From Ktedonospora formicarum (GTDB lineage Bacteria > Chloroflexota > Ktedonobacteria > Ktedonobacterales > Ktedonobacteraceae), in NCBI RefSeq assembly GCF_016587355.1, contig NZ_BNJF01000001.1, positions 744,001 to 808,000 on the forward strand: DNA of 64,000 bases. Direction: 5' to 3'. The translations under genes were made by a program, and so were the position numbers. The notes under the pieces were generated by a model that made no database searches, was not told the DNA's origin, and worked only from the letters and a program-made list of their open reading frames with translations. Of this stretch, positions 56,483 through 64,000 are shown piece by piece (within the stretch, counting starts at the first letter, position 1; each line of letters starts with the position of its first letter).

Positions 56483-56512
56483 CTTGTTCTACTTGAAGAA
56501 AGGTTGAGCATT

Positions 56513-56614
56513 ATGTTACGACTTGTACTTCTACTCTGCGTCGGGCTGGCGCTTCTGCTGTTCAAAAGAAATTATTCTGACTACCAGCGCTATATGCGCA
56601 TGCGGCATATGTAG
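56513..56614 (+). CDS. 33-residue membrane peptide (DUF6893-like)
   Basis: A very short gene: one helix MLRLVLLLCVGLALLLF then a basic tail with RYMRMRHM. The tail matches the R-Y-(L/M)-R-(I/M)-R ending I recall for DUF6893 small proteins near actinobacterial hydrogenases. GAAAGG lies 9 nt before the ATG. It is between the endopeptidase and hypA (2 nt before it), so it is part of the operon. It could tether the enzyme to the membrane, but that is a guess. Confidence 0.65.
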   Translation: MLRLVLLLCVGLALLLFKRNYSDYQRYMRMRHM

Positions 56615-56616
56615 CT

Positions 56617-57000
56617 ATGCATGAAATGGCTATTGCCCAAAGCCTGGCGGAGGCAGTAGAGACCCAGGCACATATCCATCACGCAACCCATGTGCGCGGC
56701 ATACATCTCCAGATAGGAGAGGCCCAGAGCGTGATTAACGACTCTCTCACGTTCTGCTTTGAAATGCTTGCCAGTGCGTATCCGTTGCTAGAGGGAGCAT
56801 GCCTGGAGATCGAAACGATACCATATCGTGCGCACTGCCAGCATTGTGCAAAGGAATTCACTATCGAGAACGCGATTCGCCAATGCCCTACATGTCAGGG
56901 CTGGGATACAGAGGTCATCTCCGGCACCGAGATGGACATCATAAGCATCGAGATTGAGACCGATACTCCAACGGAGGAAGAGCGACCATGCCCAGAGTAA
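56617..57000 (+). CDS. hypA: Hydrogenase nickel-insertion protein HypA
   Basis: A 127-residue nickel metallochaperone. It begins MHEMAIAQSLAEAV with the Ni-binding Met-His-Glu, and its zinc site is the CQHC and CPTC pair (about residues 75-101). Works with HypB to give Ni to the large subunit. It overlaps hypB by 13 nt. Confidence 0.95.
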   Translation: MHEMAIAQSLAEAVETQAHIHHATHVRGIHLQIGEAQSVINDSLTFCFEMLASAYPLLEGACLEIETIPYRAHCQHCAKEFTIENAIRQCPTCQGWDTEVISGTEMDIISIEIETDTPTEEERPCPE

Positions 57001-57691
57001 CCATAGCCGCGACCCAGAAAATCCTGGCTGCCAACGACGATATCGCCCAGGAACTCCATCAACGATTACGAGCACGTGACATTCGCGCGATCAATCTGAT
57101 GAGCGGGCCAGGAGCGGGGAAGACCTCTCTGCTAGAGCGCAGCATCGAGCGGCTTCAGCAGCATTTAGGTATTGGGGTAATTGAGGGGATATCGAGACGA
57201 GCGCGGACGCGGAACGCATTGAGGCTGTAGGTGGAGCAACAGTACAAATCAATACGCGAGGCGCGTGCCACCTGGAAGCCCACATGGTACGCGACGCGCT
57301 GGCTGAACTGGATCTGGAATCCGTCAACCTGCTCTTCATTGAGAACATCGGCAATCTGGTGTGTCCGGCCTCATGGGACCTGGGAGAAGATACGCGAGTA
57401 GTCGTGATCGGCACCAGTGAAGGCGATGATAAACCAGCTAAGTATCCGCAAATGTTTACACTCGCCCGGGCAGTGGTCATTAACAAGCTTGATCTTCTCC
57501 CACACGTCAACTTTGATCTGGCAAAAGTGAAGCGACAGGTCCTCGCCATCAATCCTGATATGCGCATCTTCGAGATCAGTTGCCGCACTGGTGAAGGGCT
57601 GGATGAGTGGTGCGAGTGGCTTCTCACAGAAGTGACGCATACGCTAGAACCCGCACAGGCTCATGGATATAAGAAAATCGCATATGGATAG
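56988..57691 (+). CDS. hypB: Hydrogenase GTPase HypB (frameshift near 57188)
   Basis: A GTPase for nickel insertion, about 234 residues if corrected. The first frame gives MSGPGAGKTSLLER (P-loop) and IGVIEG, then runs to a stop at 57230. The other frame carries the rest: DIETSADAERIEAVGG, FIENIGNLVCPASWDLGE, the G4-type NKLDLL, and ends at 57691. One extra G in the GGGG run at 57185-57188 would join them as VIEGDIET, the normal HypB sequence. No His-rich nickel store is present at the N-terminus. As written the gene is broken; a sequence error is the likelier reason because the rest is fully conserved. Confidence 0.85.
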
Positions 57692-57714
57692 AGAGCAATC
57701 GCAAAGGAGCGATT

Positions 57715-60044
57715 ATGGCAACGGTCAGCAGCGCAACAATTCAACGCCAGCGCCTCCATATTCGAGGCATTGTTCAGGGTGTAGGGTTCCGCCCTTTGTC
57801 TATAACCGGGCCTTACGCTACAAACTGGCTGGCTTTGTGCTCAACAACAGCCAGGGTGTAACCATCGAAGTTGAAGGCACAGCGGAACAGCTCGCGAGCT
57901 TTCAGCAGGCGCTGCGTCAGGATGCACCACCACTGGCGCGCGTTGAGCACATAGGAGTTGAGTCGCTTCCGCCATGCCATGAACAAGGATTCCAGATCGC
58001 GCATAGCCAGTCCGGAAAGGAGCGCCAGGCTCTCATCTCACCTGATAGCGCCATCTGCGATGATTGCCTGCGCGAACTCTTCGACGTACATGACCGACGC
58101 CACAATTATCCCTTTATCAATTGCACCAACTGCGGCCCGCGCTTCACTATCATTCAAGACGTGCCCTATGACCGCGAAAAGACAACAATGCGCGTCTTCA
58201 CAATGTGTCCTACATGTCAGGTCGAGTATGAGAACCCAACCAATCGGCGCTTCCACGCCCAGCCCAACGCCTGCCCCGCCTGTGGACCACATGTCGAGTT
58301 AACGGCCTATAGCACACGGGTAGACTCGACAGACCCAATTATCACAGCTGCAACGCTACTATCCAAAGGGGCCATTCTCGCTATCAAGGGTCTGGGCGGC
58401 TATCATCTGGCCTGTGACGCCTGTAATCCAGATGCGGTTCAGCGCCTACGCCAACACAAACGCCGCGAGGCCAAGCCCTTTGCCTTGATGGTTCCAGACC
58501 TGGAAACGGTACGCGAACTCTGCTTCGTGAATGACGCTGAGGCAGTGCTCCTCCAATCACATCAGCGACCAATTGTTCTGCTAAACCAAAAGCCAGATAC
58601 TGTGGTCGCGCCGGGCGTCGCGCCTGCCTGTGACACGCTCGGCATCATGCTTCCCTACACCCCACTCCATCACCTGCTTCTACGCCAATACGCCAACGAG
58701 CGGCAGCCAGCCGTGCTTGTCATGACCAGTGGCAATCTGAGCGATGAGCCGATAGCCTATCGTGATGATGACGCATATACGCGTCTCGCGCCAATCGCTG
58801 ATGGAGCACTCACGCATAACCGTGAGATACATATACGCACTGACGACTCGGTGCTGCGCCTGGTGGGTGGCACGCCACAATTTCTACGACGCGCGCGCGG
58901 CTATGTTCCAGAACCACTTCAGTTAGGATTTGAGTTCCCCGTGCCTCTTCTAGCCTGTGGTGGGCACCTCAAGAATACTTTCTGCCTGGGGAAAGAGCGG
59001 CAAGCCTTTCTTAGCCACCATATAGGCGATCTGGAGAATTTGGAGACGCTAACCTCATTCCGCGAGGGCATTCCACACTTTGAGCACCTTTTCGACATTG
59101 ATCCCCAGGCAATCGCCTATGACATACATCCAGACTATCTCGCGACCCGCTACGCGCTCGACTCGGACATCGAATGTAAGATAGGTGTACAACATCACCA
59201 TGCCCATATAGCCAGTGTGATAGCAGAGCACAACCTGGAGGGCTCAGTCATCGGGATCGCCGCCGATGGCACCGGCTATGGCACGGATGGCGCGGTCTGG
59301 GGCTGCGAGATAATGGAAGCCACGCTCGCCAACTTCACGCGCCACGCCCACCTTGCCTATTTACCGTTACCCGGAGGCGAACGGGCCATACGCCAGCCCT
59401 GGCGCATGGCAGCAGTTTACCTGAATCAGGCCTTTGGCTCAGGCTTTACATGTCTCTCACTTCCTATGCTCCAAACCCTGGACATGCAGAAGTGGCACAT
59501 ACTCGCTCAAATGATCGAGCGGGGCATCAATAGCCCCCCCACATCCAGCTTAGGGCGTCTCTTTGATGCAGTGGCAGCGCTCCTAAACATCCGCCAGGAA
59601 GTACTATACGAAGGTCAAGCCGCGATTGAGCTTGAAGCCCTGGCTCATAAAGCCACGACTGAAGCGACGTGTAAACCATACCCATTCGCCATAAGCAAAG
59701 GAACGCCAGCGCTACTCGATGTTAAACCAACCATACGGGCATTGGTTCATGACCTGGGCTCAGGCGCGCCATGTGAGCAGATCGCCGCACGTTTTCATGC
59801 CACCATCGCTGAGCTCATGGCTACCGCATGTGCAATGGTGAGGGAACGCACAGGATTAGAACGCGTCGCGCTGAGTGGCGGAGTCTTTCAGAATCGCCTG
59901 CTGCTTGAACTGATGCTTGTACGACTAGAAAAGCAGGGCTTCCAGGTATATACCAATCGGCAGGTCCCGCCCAACGATGGCGGGCTGAGCCTGGGGCAGA
60001 TCGCTATCGCTGCCGCCATATTACGGGGAGAGTCCATGCCTTAA
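57715..60044 (+). CDS. hypF: Carbamoyltransferase HypF (frameshift near 57797)
   Basis: Makes the cyanide ligands of the NiFe centre from carbamoyl phosphate. The ATG at 57715 has AAGGAG ten bases upstream and gives IRGIVQGVGFRP, the acylphosphatase loop, but the frame is lost at the TTT at 57796-57798; one more T would give GVGFRPFVYNRALR and join the main frame. That frame holds two zinc-finger pairs (CDDC...CTNC and CPTC...CPAC), the YrdC-like domain, and the kinase-like end with QHHHAHIASV. An in-frame ATG at 57663 exists for the main frame but its N-terminus is nonsense for this family. About 777 residues if corrected. Confidence 0.88.
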
Positions 60045-60100
60045 CGCGAACTATTTTGCATCAAAATCATGAGTTCCGATTTAAACAGAAGGAGTTTCAT

Positions 60101-60373
60101 ATGTGCCTTGGTATTCCTGGTCAGATTGTCGATATTGTCGATGATAGCAACTCCATCGCTAAGGTCGATGTCTCGGGGGTCAAGCGTAACGTCAATGTCG
60201 CCCTGGTCCGACCCGAAGGCATAGGTCCTGGCGATTGGGTCTTGATTCACGTGGGTTTCGCCATGAGCAAGATTGACGAGAACGAAGCCCGAGAGACAAT
60301 GACCGCTCTACACCAGATGGGTGACGTCTATACAGATGAACTCAAGATGCTGCGCAGTAGCCAAATTGAGTGA
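60101..60373 (+). CDS. hypC: Hydrogenase chaperone HypC
   Basis: A 90-residue protein with the essential N-terminal Met-Cys-Leu-Gly-Ile-Pro (Cys2), DVSGVKRNVNVALV and GDWVLIHVGFAMSKID. It brings the Fe(CN)2CO unit with HypD to the large subunit. AAGGAG lies seven bases before the ATG. Confidence 0.95.
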   Translation: MCLGIPGQIVDIVDDSNSIAKVDVSGVKRNVNVALVRPEGIGPGDWVLIHVGFAMSKIDENEARETMTALHQMGDVYTDELKMLRSSQIE

Positions 60374-60393
60374 CGAGCCAATGGGAGGGAAGC

Positions 60394-61005
60394 ATGTCGC
60401 GGGCAACACACCTTGATCTGAAAGCTGTCGTTGAGGCCCGTTTCAGGCAGAGCACGACGGTTCCAGAAATCTTCTTCAACGCCCAAGCAACAAACATTGC
60501 CGAGGCATGCTGGGCCATGGCGCGCCGTTTTCATCAGGGAGGGCGCTTGATCGCCTTCGGCAACGGAGCCTGGGCCACCGATGCCCACCATGTCGCGGTT
60601 GAATTTGTGCATCCTGTCATTGTGGGCAAGCGCGCGCTCCCGGCCCTGGCTTTGACCAACGACAGCGCGACCCTGAGCGGCCTGATGGCTGGAGGGCGAG
60701 CGGATATGCCTTATATACGCCAGCTACACGCCCTGGCACGGGCACAGGATATCGCGCTTGGCTATACGCTCGATGGACGCGACGAGAATGTGCAGGCAGC
60801 GCTCACATTTGCGCGAAAATTAGAGCTGCTCACCATTGGGCTAGCTGGTCGCGATGGTGGAACTCTGCCACAGAGTGGACTTGATTTCTGTTTCGTCGTC
60901 CCAACGCAAGATCCCCTGGTCATTCAAGAAACACATGAGACGCTCTACCATGTCCTCTGGGAACTGGTACACATCTTCTTTGAGCATGAGGGCCTGCTGA
61001 CATGA
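60394..61005 (+). CDS. SIS-domain protein 1 in the hyp operon
   Basis: A 203-residue sugar-isomerase (SIS) fold protein similar to GmhA-type phosphosugar isomerases. The phosphate/sugar loop reads FGNGAWATDAHHVAVEF where typical members have FGNGGSAxDAxH, so the Gly-Ser pair is lost. The second phosphate loop (GISTSGNS-type) reads LGYTLDGRDEN, so it too is changed. Catalysis as an isomerase is doubtful; ligand binding is possible. GGAGGGA precedes the ATG at 60394. It overlaps the next gene by 4 nt. Confidence 0.78.
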   Translation: MSRATHLDLKAVVEARFRQSTTVPEIFFNAQATNIAEACWAMARRFHQGGRLIAFGNGAWATDAHHVAVEFVHPVIVGKRALPALALTNDSATLSGLMAGGRADMPYIRQLHALARAQDIALGYTLDGRDENVQAALTFARKLELLTIGLAGRDGGTLPQSGLDFCFVVPTQDPLVIQETHETLYHVLWELVHIFFEHEGLLT

Positions 61006-61289
61006 CCGAAAGCACAAATAGCTATAACGATAACAGCCTGGAAGCGAGGCTGCATGAATATCAAAAGTGCCATATCCGGGCAGGTGAGCATTGTGTAACC
61101 TGCGGAGACGAAGCATTGCCAGCACATGTACTGTGGGTGGATCAAGAGGCTGGATTAGCCCTGGTTCAGGTTGAAGATGAACAGGAAGAGGTCGATATTA
61201 CCTTGCTCGATGCCCTGACGCCCGGTGACATAATCCTGGTACATGGAGGTGTCGGCATGACCCGCTACGAGGAGGTGCGCGATGAGTGA
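61002..61289 (+). CDS. Divergent second HypC-family protein
   Basis: A 95-residue protein whose second half matches HypC (PAHVLWVDQEAGLALVQVEDE, LLDALTPGDIILVHGGVGM), but the N-terminal Met-Cys of HypC is missing. Instead a 30-residue start leads to HCVTCGDEALPAHV, giving a CxxC pair. It cannot use the usual Cys2; one of these Cys may replace it. It overlaps the gene before by 4 nt and the one after by 8 nt. Confidence 0.78.
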   Translation: MTESTNSYNDNSLEARLHEYQKCHIRAGEHCVTCGDEALPAHVLWVDQEAGLALVQVEDEQEEVDITLLDALTPGDIILVHGGVGMTRYEEVRDE

Positions 61290-61989
61290 AACACAGGGCT
61301 CAGAGTATGACCGGCTTTTCTATCCCTTCCTCTTCGAGGGCGGTAAGGCCAACGTAGAAGAAGTGCTGGCACAGGTGCGCCAATCAACCATAGAGAAGTG
61401 CCACGAAGTAGTCGCGCTCAGGCGCGCGACACTAGAACAATATGAAGAGCGCATCATCGAGGCGGGAGAGGCTATGGCTCACGCCTTCGCCAATGGAGCT
61501 ATGCTCCTGGCTTTTGGCAATGGTGGAAGTTCGACCGACGCCCAGGACCTTGTCACCGAACTCCTGGACCCGCCCTATCCCGATGGGCGACCACTCCCAG
61601 CCATCTCGCTAACCAACGACGTCGCGGTCGTCACGGCAGTCGGCAATGATGTAGGCTTTGAAAACATCTTCCTCCGCCAGATCATTGCCTTTGGACGACC
61701 AGGTGATATCGCTTTTGGCATCTCGACTAGTGGAAATTCGGCCAATGTCCTGCTCGCGTTAGAGCAGGCCAAGAAGCAGCAAATGCTCACCATCGGGCTG
61801 ACAGGCTATGTAGGAGGCAAGATGATGCAGTCACAGGTAATCGACTACTGCATCAACTCTCCAAGCGATCACATTCCACGCATTCAGGAGGCGCAGGCCA
61901 CTGTCTATCATGCCCTTCTGGATATCATTCATACGCTACTCAAAGAGCAGCCACGGAAGGAGCAAGCGCATGAGTATGAAATACATTGA
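61282..61989 (+). CDS. SIS-domain protein 2 in the hyp operon (GmhA-like)
   Basis: A 235-residue SIS-fold protein with normal phosphosugar loops: LAFGNGGSSTDAQDLVTEL and FGISTSGNSANVLLAL. It resembles sedoheptulose-7-phosphate isomerase (GmhA) in form, but no other heptose gene is present, and its place between hypC-like and hypD genes suggests a task tied to the hydrogenase. It overlaps hypD by 20 nt. Confidence 0.82.
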   Translation: MSETQGSEYDRLFYPFLFEGGKANVEEVLAQVRQSTIEKCHEVVALRRATLEQYEERIIEAGEAMAHAFANGAMLLAFGNGGSSTDAQDLVTELLDPPYPDGRPLPAISLTNDVAVVTAVGNDVGFENIFLRQIIAFGRPGDIAFGISTSGNSANVLLALEQAKKQQMLTIGLTGYVGGKMMQSQVIDYCINSPSDHIPRIQEAQATVYHALLDIIHTLLKEQPRKEQAHEYEIH

Positions 61990-63124
61990 TGAATACCGCG
62001 ATGCGGAACTGGCGAAGCGCATCTCTGCCGAGGTAGCTCGTCTGAGTGAGGGACGACAACTCAAGCTCATGGAGGTATGCGGTGGGCATACCCATACCAT
62101 CTATAAGCATGGCATTGAGGACGTGTTACCACTCAATATCGACCTTGTGCATGGGCCGGGCTGTCCCGTCTGTGTGCTGCCTATGGGCCGTATTGATGAC
62201 GCGCTGGCTATCGCGCGCATGGAGAACGTCATCTTCACAACCTTTGGCGATATGATGCGTGTCCCCGGCTCACGCGGGAGCCTGCTAGACGCCAAGGCCG
62301 AGGGAGCCGATGTACGCTTTGTCTATTCCCCACTGGACGCCTATAAACTAGCGCGCCAGTATCCCGAGAAAGAGGTTGTCTTCTTCGCTATAGGCTTCGA
62401 GACGACCGCTCCATCGACGGCGGTCACACTGCTACGCGCCAAAACCGAAGGCATTAAAAACTTTTCCGTCTTCTGTAACCATGTGACCATTATTCCGGCT
62501 ATCAAGGCCATTCTTGACTCGCCCGATCTGCGCCTAGACGGCTTTGTAGGTCCTGGGCATGTCAGTATGGTTATCGGAATGCGCCCCTACACGTTTATCG
62601 CGCAACAGCATCATAAACCAGTCGTTATCGCTGGCTTTGAGCCGCTTGATATTATCCAATCCGTGTATATGATCGCCAAACAGATCTATGAGGGGCGCTC
62701 TGAAATCGAGAATCAATATACGCGCGTGGTGCGACCAGAAGGGAACGTGAAGGCACTAGAGGCAATGGCGCGCACGATGGAACTACGCCCCTACTTCGAG
62801 TGGCGCGGGCTGGGCTTTATCACCCATAGCGCGCTCAAGCTCCGCCCGGAGTTCGCGGAGTGGGACGCGGAATTGCGCTACGACGTCCCAGGCGTGCGCG
62901 TGGCGGACCCCAAAGCCTGCCAGTGTGGTGAGGTACTCAAGGGAGTCATCAAGCCGTGGGAATGCAAGGTCTTCGGCACAGCCTGTACACCTGAAACCCC
63001 TATCGGGACCTGTATGGTTTCACCAGAGGGGGCATGCGCCGCATACTTCAACTATGGTCGCTTCTCGATGGCTTCCGAGCGCTCCCGCTTGCGGATGGCC
63101 TCAACCAGTCAGGCCAACGGCTAG
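61970..63124 (+). CDS. hypD: Hydrogenase Fe-CN/CO assembly scaffold HypD
   Basis: A 384-residue [4Fe-4S] protein on which the Fe(CN)2CO unit is built with HypC. Motifs: LMEVCGGHTHTIYKHG (catalytic Cys and His), HGPGCPVCVLP (CxxC), FFAIGFETTAPSTA, GPGHVSMVIG, and the C-terminal cluster Cys set in KACQCGEV, FGTAC and GTCMVSPEGAC. The ATG at 61970 (MSMKYIDEYRD) is inside the preceding gene; a longer frame from 61910 is not supported. Confidence 0.94.
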   Translation: MSMKYIDEYRDAELAKRISAEVARLSEGRQLKLMEVCGGHTHTIYKHGIEDVLPLNIDLVHGPGCPVCVLPMGRIDDALAIARMENVIFTTFGDMMRVPGSRGSLLDAKAEGADVRFVYSPLDAYKLARQYPEKEVVFFAIGFETTAPSTAVTLLRAKTEGIKNFSVFCNHVTIIPAIKAILDSPDLRLDGFVGPGHVSMVIGMRPYTFIAQQHHKPVVIAGFEPLDIIQSVYMIAKQIYEGRSEIENQYTRVVRPEGNVKALEAMARTMELRPYFEWRGLGFITHSALKLRPEFAEWDAELRYDVPGVRVADPKACQCGEVLKGVIKPWECKVFGTACTPETPIGTCMVSPEGACAAYFNYGRFSMASERSRLRMASTSQANG

Positions 63125-63214
63125 CAGCTATTCGCCAACGCCGCCTAGAATCCGAACATCGTTCGATAAACAGATATTGTTCAATCAATGTCAAACATGA
63201 GAGGAGGGGTTGCG

Positions 63215-64000
63215 ATGGAGGCACCCAGATCTAAAACAAGTGCACACGTCGTTGATGAGGTGCTACAAAAGATCGAGCGCACCCGGCAGGCACGCCGCCA
63301 TAAGTTCTACTTGCGCGATGAGCGTATCACATTGAGCCATGGCAGTGGGGGCAAGGCGACACACAACTTGATCGAGGGAGTCTTCGCGCCCGCCTTCTCC
63401 AATCCCATGCTCGATGTAATGGACGACTCGGCGGTCTTCTGTGTCAATGACGGGCCAAAGCTGGCTTTCACGACCGATACCTATGTGGTCAGTCCGCTCT
63501 TTTTCCCTGGCGGAGATATTGGGAAGCTAGCGGTTCATGGCACGATCAATGATCTGGCAATGGCAGGAGCGAAGCCACTCTACCTCTCGGCTGGCTTTAT
63601 TCTGGAAGAAGGTTTCCCCATTGAAGACCTACGCAAGATTGTCGCTTCCATGGCTCAAGCCGCGCGCGAGGCAGGCATCGCCATCGTAACTGGGGACACC
63701 AAGGTTGTGCAGCGGGGGAAAGCCGATGGGCTCTTTATCAATACTGCGGGTGTAGGTCAGGTGATAGCCACACACGACATGGGGCAAAACTTCCTGCGGC
63801 CCGGCGATAAGGTTCTGCTCAGCGGGCCAATCGGCGATCATGGCATCGCGATCATGCTGGCACGCGAAGCGCTTGAAATCGAAACCGATGTGGAAAGTGA
63901 TACCGCACCTCTCCATACACTCGTCGAGGCTCTCCTCTCATCTCTGGGTAACGCGGTCCACACCCTCAAGGACCCCACACGCGGCGGCGTCGCGACCGCT
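63215..64000 (+). CDS. hypE: Hydrogenase maturation protein HypE (3' end outside window)
   Basis: The first 262 residues of HypE, which dehydrates the HypF-made thiocarbamate to thiocyanate. A 40-residue helical start precedes [16 protein letters not shown], followed by [52 protein letters not shown] and, at the edge, [12 protein letters not shown]. The C-terminal active Cys lies beyond the window. GAGGAGG lies upstream of the ATG at 63215. Confidence 0.95.
   Translation, partial: MEAPRSKTSAHVVDEVLQKIERTRQARRHKFYLRDERITLSHGSGGKATHNLIEGVFAPAFSNPMLDVMDDSAVFCVNDGPKLAFTTDTYVVSPLFFPGGDIGKLAVHGTINDLAMAGAKPLYLSAGFILEEGFPIEDLRKIVASMAQAAREAGIAIVTGDTKVVQRGKADGLFINTAGVGQVIATHDMGQNFLRPGDKVLLSGPIGDHGIAIMLAREALEIETDVESDTAPLHTLVEALLSSLGNAVHTLKDPTRGGVATA

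Noticed and set aside
57663..57714. Longer hypF start at 57663
   Set aside because: Its N-terminal residues are in the wrong frame for the acylphosphatase loop; the ATG at 57715 with AAGGAG gives the right sequence before the missing base.

Overview
The window looks like chromosome from a Ktedonobacteria-type member of the Chloroflexota. This is inferred from gene content, not from a marker gene. The pointers are several Ser/Thr kinases (one fused to a WD40 propeller), a coenzyme F420 pathway, an actinobacterial-type (group 1h) [NiFe]-hydrogenase operon, an efflux adaptor with no outer-membrane-spanning hairpin (suits a single-membrane cell), and cellulase/glycosyltransferase genes. No tRNA, rRNA, CRISPR array, transposase or prophage was found.

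Layout. 1-9.0 kb: end of a phosphotransferase-like gene, a Ser/Thr kinase with zinc ribbon and a frameshifted membrane anchor, a histone-deacetylase-fold protein, an FMN-dependent lactate/2-hydroxyacid oxidising enzyme, a DMT exporter, and a minus-strand operon of a HisI-MazG-like fusion plus two HAD phosphatases. 9.5-18.8 kb: a plus-strand surface-carbohydrate block with a pseudokinase-WD40 protein, an anchored glycoside hydrolase, a processive GT2 synthase, a PMT-like glycosyltransferase and an anchored GH5-CBM3 cellulase. 19.6-22.9 kb: F420 biosynthesis genes cofE, an FbiB-C-like nitroreductase, cofD and cofC. 23-31 kb: housekeeping genes glnA, moaA, a small HTH protein, thyX, an acetyltransferase and a serine hydrolase. 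31-42 kb: MMPL transporter, adenosine deaminase, APH-like kinase, orphan primase-type winged helix, a 35-aa membrane peptide, Dps, a second Ser/Thr kinase, NDH-2 and an FMN reductase. 43-49 kb: a drug-efflux operon (TetR, 14-TM MFS, short HlyD adaptor, coiled-coil membrane protein) with a second TetR, then a LysM/lytic transglycosylase-like protein.

49.6 kb to the window end: one long plus-strand hydrogenase operon with many 4-20 nt gene overlaps. It holds the small and large subunits, a 72-aa protein, a NifU-like protein, DUF5947-like and DUF6084-like proteins, a 426-aa unknown, the endopeptidase, a 33-aa membrane peptide, hypA, hypB, hypF, hypC, a SIS-domain protein, a second divergent hypC, a second SIS protein, hypD, and hypE (cut by the window edge). 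The enzyme type is known for scavenging trace H2. The accessory proteins between the subunits and hypA, and the two SIS proteins, are the least understood part.

Two window-wide patterns stand out. First, five short (82-125 bp) elements share terminal inverted repeats near GGTCTTATACGAAAACC, and each sits just upstream of a gene start, two of them inside the F420 cluster; they look like a MITE-type family. Second, three genes (the kinase at 0.64-2.26 kb, hypB, hypF) each lack one base in a G or T run, which breaks an otherwise perfect reading frame. That pattern suggests assembly indels rather than gene decay, and should be settled before calling these genes broken.
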